Shown: positions 34,774-45,276, numbered from the stretch's first letter. The stretch is 64,000 nucleotides of DNA from Chryseobacterium sp. G0201 (GCF_003815655.1 NZ_CP033917.1:4464001-4528000), one strand, 5' to 3'. Numbers and translations are program-made. Notes: generated by a model from the sequence alone, not told the origin.

Positions 34774-36252
34774 TTAAACCCAACTATGCCCTTGCCTTTC
34801 AACCAATGCAATACTCTCTTGTGGCCCCCAACCTCCGGCTTCATAGTTTGGAAAAGATGCTTTACCATCCTGCCAGGCTTCCTGAATCGTTTTTACAACA
34901 TCCCAGGCTTCTTCCACCTGATCCGAACGCATAAATAATGTAAGGTCACCCAAAAGTGCATCCAACAACAGTGTTTCGTAAGCTTCCGGAGTATCTTCCT
35001 GACAAGCAAAATTATCAAAGATCATTTCAACAGGCTTTAAAACCAATGAAAGTCCCGGTTTTTTTGCCATAAACTGCAATCTGATATCCATCAACGGCTG
35101 AATATTAATAATCAATCTGTTAGCCGATAAATGTTGTGAACTTTCTGAAAAAGTTGAATGTGGAAGCGGCTTAAACTGAACCGTAATATAAGAATGCTTT
35201 TCTTTCATTTTCTTTCCGGTGCGAACGTAGAAAGGAACGTCCTGCCATCTTTCGTTGTCCAGATAGAATTTTACTGCTGCGAAAGTTTCTGTATTAGAAT
35301 CTTCTGCAATTCCATCCTCCTGACGATAGCCTTTAGCCTGTACGCCGTTTACAACGCCTTTTCCGTACTGACCTCTTACTGCGTAATGATCAACCTGGTC
35401 TTCTGAAATTCTGCGAATTGATTTCAATACATCAACTTTACGATCTCTGATCTCGCCTGATTCCAATGAAGCCGGCGGTTCCATCGCAACCATACAAAGA
35501 ATCTGTAACAGGTGATTTTGAATCATATCTCTCAACGCCCCGGTCTGCTCGTAGAAACTTCCTCTTGTTTCAACGCCAACCTCTTCAGCAACGGTAATTT
35601 GTACTGATTCTATATGTTTGTGATCCCATAAAGGTTCAAAAATAGAATTTCCAAATCTGAACGCCAATATATTCTGTACCGTTTCTTTTCCTAAATAATG
35701 ATCGATACGGTAAATCTGTTCTTCTTCAAAAGTCTCAGCCAGCAAACTGTTCAGTTCTATCGCTGATTGTTTATCATGACCAAAAGGTTTTTCGATAATA
35801 ATTCTATCTCTTTTAGGATCAGAAGCTAATGATGTATTTTTGATATGATTGGAAATGGTGGAAACAAAATTGGGCCCGATCGATAAATAAAACAACCTGT
35901 TCCCTCTTGTTCCGTAAACGGTATCCAATTCTTTTAATTTCTGATGAAGATTCTTATAAGAACTTTCCTCATCCAATTGATGCTGAAAATAGGTAATATG
36001 AGCCTGAAAACCTGCCCAATCTTCTGAAGTTATCTTTTTTCTTGAGAAATTTTCAAGATTTTCTTTAATGTAATTTTTAAAATATTCATTGGTATTATCC
36101 GCTCGTCCGAGTGCTACAATATTAAAACCTTTAGGCATTCTGCCATCGATATATAAATTATAAAACGCCGGAAAAAGTTTTCTTTTTGCCAAATCTCCTG
36201 TAGCCCCAAAAATGATAATTGTAGTTGGGTGCAAGGCCTTATTTTCAGTCAT
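34774..36252 (-). CDS. zwf: Glucose-6-phosphate 1-dehydrogenase
   Basis: From the ATG at 36252 the protein has 492 residues. It shows the NADP-binding IIIFGATGDLAKRKLFPA at the N-terminus and the active-site motif RIDHYLGKETVQN (~residue 184 onward). It oxidises glucose 6-phosphate and supplies NADPH. The longest frame starts 33 bases earlier and would overlap the gnd coding end by 22 bases; the inner ATG, 11 bases after the gnd stop, gives the normal N-terminus. It is the middle gene of gnd-zwf-pgl. Confidence 0.95.
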   Translation of the reverse strand: MTENKALHPTTIIIFGATGDLAKRKLFPAFYNLYIDGRMPKGFNIVALGRADNTNEYFKNYIKENLENFSRKKITSEDWAGFQAHITYFQHQLDEESSYKNLHQKLKELDTVYGTRGNRLFYLSIGPNFVSTISNHIKNTSLASDPKRDRIIIEKPFGHDKQSAIELNSLLAETFEEEQIYRIDHYLGKETVQNILAFRFGNSIFEPLWDHKHIESVQITVAEEVGVETRGSFYEQTGALRDMIQNHLLQILCMVAMEPPASLESGEIRDRKVDVLKSIRRISEDQVDHYAVRGQYGKGVVNGVQAKGYRQEDGIAEDSNTETFAAVKFYLDNERWQDVPFYVRTGKKMKEKHSYITVQFKPLPHSTFSESSQHLSANRLIINIQPLMDIRLQFMAKKPGLSLVLKPVEMIFDNFACQEDTPEAYETLLLDALLGDLTLFMRSDQVEEAWDVVKTIQEAWQDGKASFPNYEAGGWGPQESIALVERQGHSWV

Positions 36253-36263
36253 TTTTCCGAATT

Positions 36264-37682
36264 TTAATGAGTTGCAGTTTGCCATAAAGTGTGGAAGATA
36301 CCTTCTCTGTCTGTACGCTGATACGTATGAGCTCCAAAATAATCACGCTGAGCCTGAATTAAATTAACAGGAAGAGATTCCGTTGTATAGGCATCAAAAT
36401 ATACTAAAGCAGTCTGAATTCCTAAGCTTGAAACTCCGTTTAAAGCAGCAAACGCAGCCGTTTTTCTTAATGAATTGATTTTATGTTTAACGATAACAGA
36501 AATATCCTGATCCAGTAAAATATTAGATAAATTAGAATCTTTAGTATACGCTACATAAAACTTTTCAAGTAAAACTGAACGAATGATACAGCCTCCTCTC
36601 CAGATTTTCACAACGTCTTTTAATGGAATTTCAAATTGATATTCTTCAGAAGCTTTTACCAATAAAGCCAAACCTTGCGCATAGCTGATCAATGTTGCTA
36701 AATACAAAGCATCTCCAACTTCTTTGATAAATAATTCTGTATTTTCCGGACTTGTAATTTCGTTTTTAGCATATAATTGAGAAGCCTGAACTCTCTCTTC
36801 TTTATACGCCGATAAAATTCTTGAAGTCACAGCAATATCAATAGTTGGGATAGAAACCCCGATTTCCATTGCCTGCTCGGAAGTCCATTTTCCGGTTCCT
36901 TTTGCTCCGGCTTTATCTAAGATCTGGTCAACAAGATAACCGTCTGTCAAATCATCCTTTTGTTGGAAAATATCTCTGGTGATCTCGATCAGGAACGAAT
37001 TCATTTCGCCATTATTCCATTCTTTGAAAACTTGGTAAAGCTGATCGTTATTTAGTTTCGCTCCTCTTTTTAGTAAATCGTAAGCTTCGCTGATGAGCTG
37101 CATGATAGCATATTCAATTCCGTTGTGTACCATTTTTACATAGTTTCCGGCAGAACCTTTTCCCATGTAAGCTGTACACGCTTCGCTATCAACTTTTGCA
37201 GAAATTGCTTCCAACATAGGCTGAAGCAGATTGAAAGCTTCCAAATCTCCACCAGGCATTATACTCGGGCCTGTTCTGGCACCTTTTTCACCTCCGGAAA
37301 CTCCCATTCCCATAAAATGAAGGTTTTTTGAAGCTAGATCGGCAACACGTCTGTTTGTATCTTTGAAATAAGAATTACCAGCATCAATAACAATATCTCC
37401 TTTGCTTAAAAGTGGTGTAATATTTTCCAGAACTGCATCTACAGGTTTTCCCGCAGGAACCATAAGAATAATTTTCCTCGGCGCTTCTAATGCAGACACG
37501 AAATCCTCTAAAGTAGCTGTACCTTTCACCTTCATTTCCGAAGTGGCACCGTCCTGTAATTCTTTTACTTTTTCTGCGTCAAGATCAAATCCTGCGATCG
37601 AAAAGCCATTATCAGCAATGTTATAAAGAAGATTCCTCCCCATCACTCCGAGACCGATCATCCCGTAATTATATTTATCCAT
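36264..37682 (-). CDS. gnd: 6-phosphogluconate dehydrogenase, decarboxylating
   Basis: This 472-residue protein has the length of the standard NADP-dependent Gnd dimer. It starts with the Rossmann motif GLGVMGRNL, has the substrate-binding GGEKGARTGPSIMPGG and the catalytic KMVHNGIEYA (Lys of HNGIEY block), and a C-terminal helical domain ending in RTDREGIFHTLW. It makes ribulose 5-phosphate, CO2 and NADPH. It leads the operon; no clear TAnnTTTG box was seen upstream. Confidence 0.95.
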   Translation of the reverse strand: MDKYNYGMIGLGVMGRNLLYNIADNGFSIAGFDLDAEKVKELQDGATSEMKVKGTATLEDFVSALEAPRKIILMVPAGKPVDAVLENITPLLSKGDIVIDAGNSYFKDTNRRVADLASKNLHFMGMGVSGGEKGARTGPSIMPGGDLEAFNLLQPMLEAISAKVDSEACTAYMGKGSAGNYVKMVHNGIEYAIMQLISEAYDLLKRGAKLNNDQLYQVFKEWNNGEMNSFLIEITRDIFQQKDDLTDGYLVDQILDKAGAKGTGKWTSEQAMEIGVSIPTIDIAVTSRILSAYKEERVQASQLYAKNEITSPENTELFIKEVGDALYLATLISYAQGLALLVKASEEYQFEIPLKDVVKIWRGGCIIRSVLLEKFYVAYTKDSNLSNILLDQDISVIVKHKINSLRKTAAFAALNGVSSLGIQTALVYFDAYTTESLPVNLIQAQRDYFGAHTYQRTDREGIFHTLWQTATH

Positions 37683-38120
37683 TTTTATTGATATTTATAT
37701 GAATTCTATTTTACGGAGTATAAAATTACGGAAATGCTAATTAGTAAAAAAATAAATGGCTAAAAAAATACTTCAAGATCGTAATAGAAAGGTTGTTACA
37801 TGTAGTAAAAATACTCTTTAACAAAACACAAAACACACGCAATCAATGAATTAATATATGTTTAATTTTAATCACAGAACGATTTTTTATAATAACAATG
37901 ATTGTCACTTTTTGATTGAAAAATATGATAAGCTAAGTTTTAATTTACTTTCTTCAAATTCAGTCACCAAGTCTTGAAAGACTTTAAAAATATTTCAAAT
38001 TTAGATATTATAACTGCTTCTTGTAGAACATGACAGCAAGAATATAAATAAGCTTTTCCATGTTTCCTTATTATAATTGTATTTATTTTTCTTTAAAATT
38101 AATCAAAAATACCATCCGAA
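37683..38120. other. AT-rich intergenic region upstream of gnd
   Basis: 438 bases without a plausible coding frame. It should hold the gnd promoter (minus strand) and the end of the esterase transcript, but no good -7 box, terminator hairpin or repeat was recognised. Confidence 0.4.
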
Positions 38121-39251
38121 TTATCTGAAAATTTTCTGTGCAAATTGATAAAGACATCTTCTCCAAGTCAGCCATTCGTGGTAAGTTTGGGGAGATTTGT
38201 ATTGAGAATAAGAATATTTATTTTGATTTAAATAATTAATTATGGCTTCATTATATTCAAAAAATCTTGCGTCCTCTTTTTCTCCAATTCCGATGAAGAA
38301 GAAAGGTTTTTGTTTTGATTTTAATAACTTACTGATAGGAAGCTCTTTAAAAGGCTGATCTTCTGTCCCTTCATAAATAACAGGGCTAAAAGAACCAATT
38401 GCTGAAAATAACTCCGGATGATTTGCTCCGATCAGCATCGCCTGATAACTCCCGCGGGAGAGTCCTGCAATGGCTTTTTTACCGTCAGTCTTGTATTTTT
38501 TTTCGATGTACGGAATTAATTCCTGAACAACGATCTTATCTAAATTTTTAGTTGAAATTACCGTTCTGGGATAATTGTCAGGCATTTTTTCTTGTTCAGG
38601 GTTCAATGCAACGCCGTAATCCATCACGACAATCATTTCTTTCGCCTTTTTTTCAGCAAAAAGATTGTCGAGAATATTTCTGATGTAACCTTGCTTTTCC
38701 CAACCCGTAATATCTTCACCCGTTCCGTGATAAAGGTATAAGACCGGAAATTTTTTAGTTCTGTAATTAGGAGGAAGATACACTTTGAAATTTCGTTTTC
38801 CTTTGGTAATCTCAGAATTGAAAGAGTCATTAACAATTTTTCCGTGCTTTACATTTTTCTCGAAGAAAAAATCTTCACCGGACGGAATTTCGATTCCGCT
38901 TGTCGGCTGGCCGTAACCAAAGTAAAGATTTGTATTTGGATCATTGGTTCGCTTGCCATCTACATTGAACCAATAATAATGAAAACCAATATCCATCGGT
39001 GAAGTGGAGACATTCCAAAAGCCTTCTTTGTCTTTGGCTGTAACAGATTTTAAATTTTGCATGCCGTCTCCTCCCTCTAAAACAACAGATTTTGCATCCG
39101 GAAAATAAACTTTAAACTGAGTTTGATTTTCAGCATTAATTTTCGGAAAATCTTTTCCTTCCAATACTGTTACAGAAGTTTTATAATTCTGGGAAAACAT
39201 CGTAATTGAACAAAAGCCTAGAATAGAAGTTATTATCTTTAAATTTTGCAT
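38121..39251 (-). CDS. Secreted alpha/beta-hydrolase esterase
   Basis: The 376-residue exported protein has a signal peptide (~1-20), an N-terminal Ig-like/CBM48-like domain (~25-110) and an esterase D-type alpha/beta-hydrolase domain. The nucleophile is in AGLSRGSYQA (Ser ~260) and the catalytic His is probably in TYHEWLTWRR near the C-terminus. The domain order is that of feruloyl/acetyl-xylan-type or IroE-like esterases found with polysaccharide or siderophore use. No partner enzyme is adjacent, so the substrate is open. Confidence 0.87.
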   Translation of the reverse strand: MQNLKIITSILGFCSITMFSQNYKTSVTVLEGKDFPKINAENQTQFKVYFPDAKSVVLEGGDGMQNLKSVTAKDKEGFWNVSTSPMDIGFHYYWFNVDGKRTNDPNTNLYFGYGQPTSGIEIPSGEDFFFEKNVKHGKIVNDSFNSEITKGKRNFKVYLPPNYRTKKFPVLYLYHGTGEDITGWEKQGYIRNILDNLFAEKKAKEMIVVMDYGVALNPEQEKMPDNYPRTVISTKNLDKIVVQELIPYIEKKYKTDGKKAIAGLSRGSYQAMLIGANHPELFSAIGSFSPVIYEGTEDQPFKELPISKLLKSKQKPFFFIGIGEKEDARFFEYNEAIINYLNQNKYSYSQYKSPQTYHEWLTWRRCLYQFAQKIFR

Positions 39252-39334
39252 TTATTTTGTTTTAAAGTAGTAGAAAGTCGTGTAATTTATGAATTTAAAC
39301 TTAAAAAAGACCATAAATAGGACTATTCATATAA

Positions 39335-39368
39335 GAAAATACCTCAAAAAGTATCTAGCTTTCTGAGG
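39335..39368 (-). terminator. Terminator of the efflux operon
   Basis: On the minus strand CCTCAGAAAG pairs with CTTTTTGAGG (one G-T pair) around a seven-base loop and is followed by TATTTTC, about 40 bases past the TolC stop. Confidence 0.65.
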
Positions 39369-39404
39369 CAGTTTATTAATATTCTTTTTGATATTTAATA
39401 AAGA

Positions 39405-40691
39405 TCAATAGTCGAATTGTAGTACTTTTAATAATTCAGTCTGTTGCATCACTTCATTTTTACTGTTGATCAGATTATAATTTGCCTGAAGCCAGTTATT
39501 CCTTACAACAAAAAACGTATACGCATCCATCAAGCCTTCTTTGTATTTTTCTTCTGATTTTTGAAAAGATAATTTCTGATTTTCAAAATTAGATTTCAGC
39601 AAAGTATATTTTTCCTCAGAATTTTGGAATTGTACTTTGATAGAATTGATACTTTGAGTTAAATTATTAATCACAATTTCTTTTTCGTAATTATAATTAA
39701 TAACATTCAGTTTTGCAATTTCAACGTTATTTTTCACTTGTAATTTATTAAATATAGGAATCGAAAGCCCGAAAGAAACCTGCTGACTTTTATTTCGTTT
39801 AAACTGATCCGAAAAAGGATCGGCAGATTCACCCAAAACCTTGCTGTAAAAACTTGACCAATTATAAGAACCATTAAGCGTCGGCAGATAGGCAGATCTT
39901 GCAATATTGATATTTTTTTCGGCAGCATTTATTTCTGTGATTATCGTTTTGTAAGCAGGATTTTTCTCCAACAAGTTTTTAATAAATTCTGGGTCATTAA
40001 AGTTAAAATCTGACAGGTTTTCTTCGGTCATTTTAAAGTCTAAAGAATCGTTTGTGATGGCCAGCGCATTCAATAAATTTATTTTAGAAAGATCCCGGGC
40101 ATTCTTTGCAGAAACCCACTGTTCCTGCAAAGTTCCAAGGTTTGCTTTGATGTCATAGACATCGCTTTTTGGTCGGTTTCCTATTTCAACTTCCTTCTCG
40201 GTGCGTTTGATTTGGTCTTCGATTCCTGAAATCTGGGTTTCCAGAACATCCAGCCAGCTTTTACTGTTCTGATATTTGAAAAACATTTGGATAACGTTCA
40301 GTTTTACATCATTTTGAGCCTGCTTCATTTTGTAAGTTGAACTCTCTTTATTAATTTTTGATAAAGAAATATTGAGATAATTCCGCCAGTTCATCAATTC
40401 CCAATTGGCTTGTACATAAACATTGTCGTATTGTGTATTGATGGCTTCTCTTTGATTATTATTCTGATTGATTCCCAATCCGAAATTGTAATTATGATTA
40501 ACTCCGGCTTCAACTGACGGCAGCAACATCCCTTTTGCAGCAGAAATCTGACGCTCATTTTTCTGAATAGTAACCGTAGCCTGTTTTATCAACGGGTGAT
40601 TTGTAGCTGCATAATCCAGACATTGATCGAGCGTCCAAACCTGCTGAGCCGGAAAAAGATTGATGATAAATATGAAGAATAGTTTTTTCAT
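39405..40691 (-). CDS. TolC family outer membrane efflux protein
   Basis: The 428-residue protein has a signal peptide (MKKLFFIFIINLFPAQQ), then two TolC-type repeats rich in coiled coil: WTLDQCLDYAATNHP is the first repeat signature and INIARSAYLPTLNGSYNW the second. It would form the trimeric outer membrane duct of the efflux system whose ATPase, permease and adaptor are encoded just upstream on the same strand, 58 bases away. It is the last gene of that operon. Confidence 0.92.
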   Translation of the reverse strand: MKKLFFIFIINLFPAQQVWTLDQCLDYAATNHPLIKQATVTIQKNERQISAAKGMLLPSVEAGVNHNYNFGLGINQNNNQREAINTQYDNVYVQANWELMNWRNYLNISLSKINKESSTYKMKQAQNDVKLNVIQMFFKYQNSKSWLDVLETQISGIEDQIKRTEKEVEIGNRPKSDVYDIKANLGTLQEQWVSAKNARDLSKINLLNALAITNDSLDFKMTEENLSDFNFNDPEFIKNLLEKNPAYKTIITEINAAEKNINIARSAYLPTLNGSYNWSSFYSKVLGESADPFSDQFKRNKSQQVSFGLSIPIFNKLQVKNNVEIAKLNVINYNYEKEIVINNLTQSINSIKVQFQNSEEKYTLLKSNFENQKLSFQKSEEKYKEGLMDAYTFFVVRNNWLQANYNLINSKNEVMQQTELLKVLQFDY

Positions 40692-40749
40692 AATTGATTG
40701 ACTAACAGTTGATAATTAATAATTGATAGAAAAGCTTGTGATGTATAGC

Positions 40750-43161
40750 TTACTCGTATTTCAGATATTTTACAAGATTCACTTTTGTAGCCTGATACGC
40801 TTTGATACTTACCACACAAAACGTAAGCAACAGCAACACAACAAGGCTGAAAATAAATGGCCAAACCGGCATATCTATTCTGTAAGCGAAGTCTTTCAGC
40901 CATTCATTAATCAAATAATAACTTATCGGGATGCTGATAACAACAGCAGTGAATGTAATCCAAAGGAACTGTTTTGTTAATCCAAGAATCAAGGTTCCGT
41001 CTGATGCTCCAATCGTTTTTCTGATGGCGACGTCCTTCAGTTTCTGCTCGATCATTAATGATGACAAGGCGAATAATCCAAGTAAAGCCACCATCAAAAC
41101 CATCGCATTGAGGATTGTAAAAAGTGTCTGCTGTTTTTGATATTTCTCAAAGGTCTTCGCAAATTTCTGATCCAGGAAATAATAATCGAAAGGATAACCT
41201 TGCTCCACATTATTCTGCCAATAGGTTTTCAGTCTTTTCACCGTACCATCAATGTCATTCGGGTCTATTTTCAGCTGAATATTATAGACATTGAATCGCT
41301 TCCATCCCGTTTCTCTGTAATGGAAAAATATAATAGGATCTACCGAGCTGCGTGGATTGAAAATATTAAAATCCTTCACAACACCTACGATTTTATACTT
41401 TATACTGTCAAATCCAGGTTTAATTTCTTTTTTCAAAGCATCTTCGTCTTTCCAACCGAATTTTCTTACGAAAGCTTCATTAACCAACGCATTATTGATG
41501 GTGTCTGAGGAAAGATTCGGATCCAGCCAACGTCCTGTTTTTAGTTTTGCATTAATAAATTTCAGATAGTTGAAATCCATAGAACCGTGCTGACCTTGTA
41601 TACTTTTGTCCTTATAATCCATATTGGAACTACTGTATCTTCCGCTTCCGGGAACCGCTTCACCGTAAGAAATATCGGTTACACCTTTGATCTTTCTCAT
41701 CTCGGTTTTCAGTCGTTCGTATTTCAGCCAGGGTTTCGGATTATTTTCGCTGAAGTTGATCATCATAATCTGTTTTCCGTTGTAGCCCAGATCTTTGTTC
41801 ATCATATATTTCACTTGCTGATTTACAATCAATCCGCCTATGATAAAAAATGAAGAGATGATTAATTGTAAGGTTAAAATCCCGTTTCTCAACCAAACTC
41901 CGTGCTTGCTTCTTGCAAAATTTCCTTTCAAGGTTTCTATTGCTTTGAAGTTGGCCAGATAAGTTGCCGGAATCAATCCTGAAATCAACGTTACCATAAT
42001 TACCATCACAAATGAGTAAAAGTAAATATGCCAATCATTCATTACCATTTGCTTGTCATAGAACTTGTTGAAGCTTGGTAAGAGAAGTTCCGTCAAAGCC
42101 AAAGAAAGTAGATAGGACGCCATACAGATCAAAAATGTTTCCAGTAAAAACTGTAGAACAAGACTGGATTTTGTACTGCCGATGGCTTTTCTTACGCCAA
42201 TTTCCTTTGCTCTTTGAGACGCTTGCGCAGTTTTTAAATTAATGAAATTAATAGCTGATAAAATCACAATTAAAACGGAAAGTGTGAACAAAATAAGCAA
42301 TGTTTTGAAATCCGGCGGACCGAACCACGATGCTTTTGCGTGTAGTTTTATTTTATCCAAAGGTGTTAGCACACTGTCTGTTGGACCATAAAGATCAAGA
42401 TATTGCTGGACTGTAACGCCTGTCTCCTTACTCTCCAGTTTTGCTCTGTATTCAAAAACATCTTTCAATAATTTTTGACGTACAACATCAGGATCTGTTC
42501 CTGGCTTCAACATAAAAAAACAAGCATAATTGAAATTTCCCCACCATTTTTCATCATCTTTCATCTGCTCCGGTTTTATAATGAACTCAGGCTTTATCTG
42601 AGAATTTTCTTTAGGCAATTCATAAACGGCTGTTACGACGTAATTTTTGTTATCAAATTTTACACTTTCGCCTGCAACATTGGTTTTCCCAAAAAGATTT
42701 TTCGCCGCGTCTGTCGAAAGGACGATCACGCTTTCTCCTTTCAAAGCATCCTTGTAACTTCCGGAAACCAATTTGAACGGAAAGAATTTGAAAAAACTAT
42801 CACTTGCCGTCATCCCATCTTTTTGGAAAACGGTTTTCACTTTTGTAGTCATCTTAAGACCAATTCCGGAACCGTTGAACAAAACGAAATCCTCAATGCC
42901 GGGAATCACTTCCTTCGCACGTTTTGCCATTGGAACAGAGATGTTGTTTCCATAATTGTTTTCAGGTTTGTGATACGTCTGGAAATAAACGATGTCATCT
43001 TTTTTCGGATTCCATTTTTCGAAAGATTCTTCGTCATTCCAATGCATCAGGATGAGCATAAATCCGGTTAACCCGATCGTCAATCCAAACAAATTGATGA
43101 TAGTTGAGAGCCAATTCTTTTTATAATTGATGAAGGCAATTTTGAGCCAGTTTTTTATCAT
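40750..43161 (-). CDS. ABC transporter permease (MacB/FtsX type)
   Basis: The 803-residue protein has two FtsX-MacB units: TM1 (~20-40) with a periplasmic MacB_PCD-like domain, an FtsX core (~290-425, with KTAQASQRAKEIGVRKAIG), a second periplasmic domain and a final FtsX core (~680-795, with KLKDVAIRKTIGASDGTL). The duplicated RxxEIGVRKAIG-type motif is the signature of the large Bacteroidota permeases of this class. It works with the neighbouring ATPase to drive substrate out through the HlyD adaptor and TolC. The exported substrate is unknown; peptides or antimicrobials are usual. Confidence 0.9.
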   Translation of the reverse strand: MIKNWLKIAFINYKKNWLSTIINLFGLTIGLTGFMLILMHWNDEESFEKWNPKKDDIVYFQTYHKPENNYGNNISVPMAKRAKEVIPGIEDFVLFNGSGIGLKMTTKVKTVFQKDGMTASDSFFKFFPFKLVSGSYKDALKGESVIVLSTDAAKNLFGKTNVAGESVKFDNKNYVVTAVYELPKENSQIKPEFIIKPEQMKDDEKWWGNFNYACFFMLKPGTDPDVVRQKLLKDVFEYRAKLESKETGVTVQQYLDLYGPTDSVLTPLDKIKLHAKASWFGPPDFKTLLILFTLSVLIVILSAINFINLKTAQASQRAKEIGVRKAIGSTKSSLVLQFLLETFLICMASYLLSLALTELLLPSFNKFYDKQMVMNDWHIYFYSFVMVIMVTLISGLIPATYLANFKAIETLKGNFARSKHGVWLRNGILTLQLIISSFFIIGGLIVNQQVKYMMNKDLGYNGKQIMMINFSENNPKPWLKYERLKTEMRKIKGVTDISYGEAVPGSGRYSSSNMDYKDKSIQGQHGSMDFNYLKFINAKLKTGRWLDPNLSSDTINNALVNEAFVRKFGWKDEDALKKEIKPGFDSIKYKIVGVVKDFNIFNPRSSVDPIIFFHYRETGWKRFNVYNIQLKIDPNDIDGTVKRLKTYWQNNVEQGYPFDYYFLDQKFAKTFEKYQKQQTLFTILNAMVLMVALLGLFALSSLMIEQKLKDVAIRKTIGASDGTLILGLTKQFLWITFTAVVISIPISYYLINEWLKDFAYRIDMPVWPFIFSLVVLLLLTFCVVSIKAYQATKVNLVKYLKYE

Positions 43162-43186
43162 AATCGATGTAATAAGTGGTGATAAA

Positions 43187-43220
43187 TTACAGAGAAACAG
43201 CGCTAAACCGCTCTCTGTAA
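43187..43220. other. Hairpin between ATPase and permease genes
   Basis: TTACAGAGA and TCTCTGTAA form a perfect 9-bp stem around 16 bases in the 104-base space inside the efflux operon. There is no T-run in the operon direction. It may lower or stabilise expression of the permease part. Confidence 0.35.
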
Positions 43221-43265
43221 TTTTTGAAAATAAGGATGAATGAATGTATCTTTTACAGAATTTTA

Positions 43266-43988
43266 TTAACCAAAATTCTTAGCATCTGCTTTTTCGAAAA
43301 CATCTTTTCTTTGGGAAGAATGTTCTTCTGAGAAGATCTCGCCATCTTTCATATTCACAATTTTCGAAGCATAGCCAGCATCGTAAGAAGAGTGTGTTAC
43401 CATTGCGATGGTAGATCCTTCTCGATGCAGTTCAGCCAACAAATTCATTACTTCGTTTCCGTTGGAGCTGTCCAGATTTCCTGTAGGTTCATCGGCAAGA
43501 ATCAGTTTTGGTTTCGTTACCAACGCTCTTGCAACGGCTGATCTTTGTTGCTGCCCTCCGGAAAGCTGTTGTGGATAATGTTTTGCTCGGTGAGCGATGT
43601 TGATCTTGTCCATGATCTCTTCTACTTGTCTTTTTCGTTCCGAAGCTGAAACTCCGTTGTAGATCAATGGAAGTTCTATATTTTCGTAAACCGTAAGTTC
43701 ATCGATTAAATTAAAATTCTGGAAAATGAACCCGATATTTTTCTTTCTGATTTCTGATTTTTTTCTTTCATTTAAATTGATTGTTTCAGTTTCTCCAAAC
43801 TTATAAGAACCCGACGAAGCGCTGTCTAATAATCCCAAAATATTAAGAAAAGTTGATTTCCCACAGCCTGAAGGCCCCATTATAGCAACAAATTCGCCTT
43901 CTTTTATGCTTAAACTAACATTGTTTAATGCGTTGGTTTGAACGTCTTCGGTTTTATAGACTTTTGAAATGTTTTGAATATTTATCAT
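43266..43988 (-). CDS. ABC transporter ATP-binding protein (MacB/LolD type)
   Basis: The 240-residue ATPase has Walker A GPSGCGKST (~38-46), Q-loop IGFIFQNFNL, signature LSGGQQQR, Walker B LILADEPTGNLD and the switch His in MVTHS. It is of the LolD/MacB group that energises FtsX-type permeases by mechanotransmission. It lies between the adaptor gene (46 bases upstream) and the permease gene (104 bases downstream). Confidence 0.94.
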   Translation of the reverse strand: MINIQNISKVYKTEDVQTNALNNVSLSIKEGEFVAIMGPSGCGKSTFLNILGLLDSASSGSYKFGETETINLNERKKSEIRKKNIGFIFQNFNLIDELTVYENIELPLIYNGVSASERKRQVEEIMDKINIAHRAKHYPQQLSGGQQQRSAVARALVTKPKLILADEPTGNLDSSNGNEVMNLLAELHREGSTIAMVTHSSYDAGYASKIVNMKDGEIFSEEHSSQRKDVFEKADAKNFG

Positions 43989-44034
43989 TGTATTAATTTT
44001 TTAAAGTTTTATTTATTTTGATTGAGAATTTATT

Positions 44035-45276
44035 TTATTTCTGAACATCAAGCATTTCATATTTTTTAATCTCAGAATAATCAGAACTTATGACTTTTTC
44101 GCCCTGTTTCAATCCGGAAACGACTTCATAATACAGAGGATTTTCTCTTCCCAGACTGATGTTGCGCTTTTCGGCTTTGTTGCCTTTTAAGACAAAGATC
44201 CATTTTCCGTTGGTATCTTTGTAGAAATTACCTTTCGGAATCATCATACTTTGGGTATCAGCAGATAATTTTAATTTGACTCCGAAGGTCATTCCTATTT
44301 TTAAATTTTCAGGTTTTGCATCGATGAAAGTCAGTTCTACAGAAAACTGTCCGTCTTTTACTTCCGGAAGAATTTTTGTAATAATAACTCCGAATTGCTT
44401 TGCATTGCTTTCCAGACTTCCTTTAATGCCGTTTTGAAGTTTATTGATGTAATATTCATCTACTTTTGCAATCAGTTTGTAACCGCCCATTAAATCTACT
44501 TTTCCGATACTTTCGCCACTCGTAAGATTTTGACCAAGTGTAATATTGAATGACGACAATCTTCCTGAAACAGGCGACATAATAAGGAAATTGTTTTTGT
44601 TTGAACGAAGAATATTTAAACTTTTTTCCATTTGATTAATGGAATTATTAATGGCAGAAAATTGAGAATTTCTGGAAGCTTTTTCACTGGAAGCACCTTT
44701 TTCCACGATTACTTTTCTCTGTTTCTGATAATTTAAATTTTGAAGACTTACATCATAATCCGTTTTCTTTCCGATTTCTGCGTCATATAATCTTTTCTGA
44801 AGATTGAAAGACTGCAATGCCGTATTGTAATCGTTCTGAGATTGAAGCAATTCTTTATCCTGATTGAATTCCTGATTTTTAAGTTCCAAAAGCGTACTTC
44901 TCATCTGGCTGATCTGTTGCATAATTCCCGTCTCCTGATTCAGATAATTGAATTCTGTATTCGGATTGTAAACTCGTGCGATTGGCTGACCTTTAGTTAC
45001 CATTTGTCCGTCTTCTGCAAAAATTTCTTTCACAGCACCACCTTCCAAAACGTTGACCAATGATGAATTTAAAGATTCGGTCTGCGCGGTTACCATCAAC
45101 ATATCTTCAAATCTTCCCACCGTAACTTCATCCACCTGAATGTCTTCTAACTTCACGTTATACGTTTTTTTCTGATTCAGAAAATACCAACCAAAAACCG
45201 AAACTGCCAGCGCAGAAGCAACGATGATTAATATTAATTTTAATTTAGACTTCTTTTTTACTATTTTCGTATCCAT
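44035..45276 (-). CDS. HlyD/MacA-type periplasmic adaptor
   Basis: The 413-residue protein has an N-terminal membrane anchor (~13-31), a biotinyl-lipoyl-like half (GGAVKEIFAEDGQMVTKGQP), a long coiled coil (~110-235, rich in Gln/Asn/Leu), the second lipoyl half (SPVSGRLSSFNITLGQ), a beta-barrel and a C-terminal membrane-proximal domain (VVSGLKQGEKVI). It would bridge the inner-membrane permease and TolC. First gene of the efflux operon, divergent from the response regulator gene; a sigma-54-like promoter sits just upstream. Confidence 0.92.
   Translation of the reverse strand: MDTKIVKKKSKLKLILIIVASALAVSVFGWYFLNQKKTYNVKLEDIQVDEVTVGRFEDMLMVTAQTESLNSSLVNVLEGGAVKEIFAEDGQMVTKGQPIARVYNPNTEFNYLNQETGIMQQISQMRSTLLELKNQEFNQDKELLQSQNDYNTALQSFNLQKRLYDAEIGKKTDYDVSLQNLNYQKQRKVIVEKGASSEKASRNSQFSAINNSINQMEKSLNILRSNKNNFLIMSPVSGRLSSFNITLGQNLTSGESIGKVDLMGGYKLIAKVDEYYINKLQNGIKGSLESNAKQFGVIITKILPEVKDGQFSVELTFIDAKPENLKIGMTFGVKLKLSADTQSMMIPKGNFYKDTNGKWIFVLKGNKAEKRNISLGRENPLYYEVVSGLKQGEKVISSDYSEIKKYEMLDVQK

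Noticed and set aside
36253..36285. Longer zwf start
   Set aside because: It would overlap the gnd coding end by 22 bases; the ATG at 36252 gives the usual N-terminus and an 11-base gap.
42475..43071. 198-codon plus-strand frame
   Set aside because: It is antisense to the ABC permease; its length comes from the lack of stop codons in that frame, and its translation is rich in rare residues.
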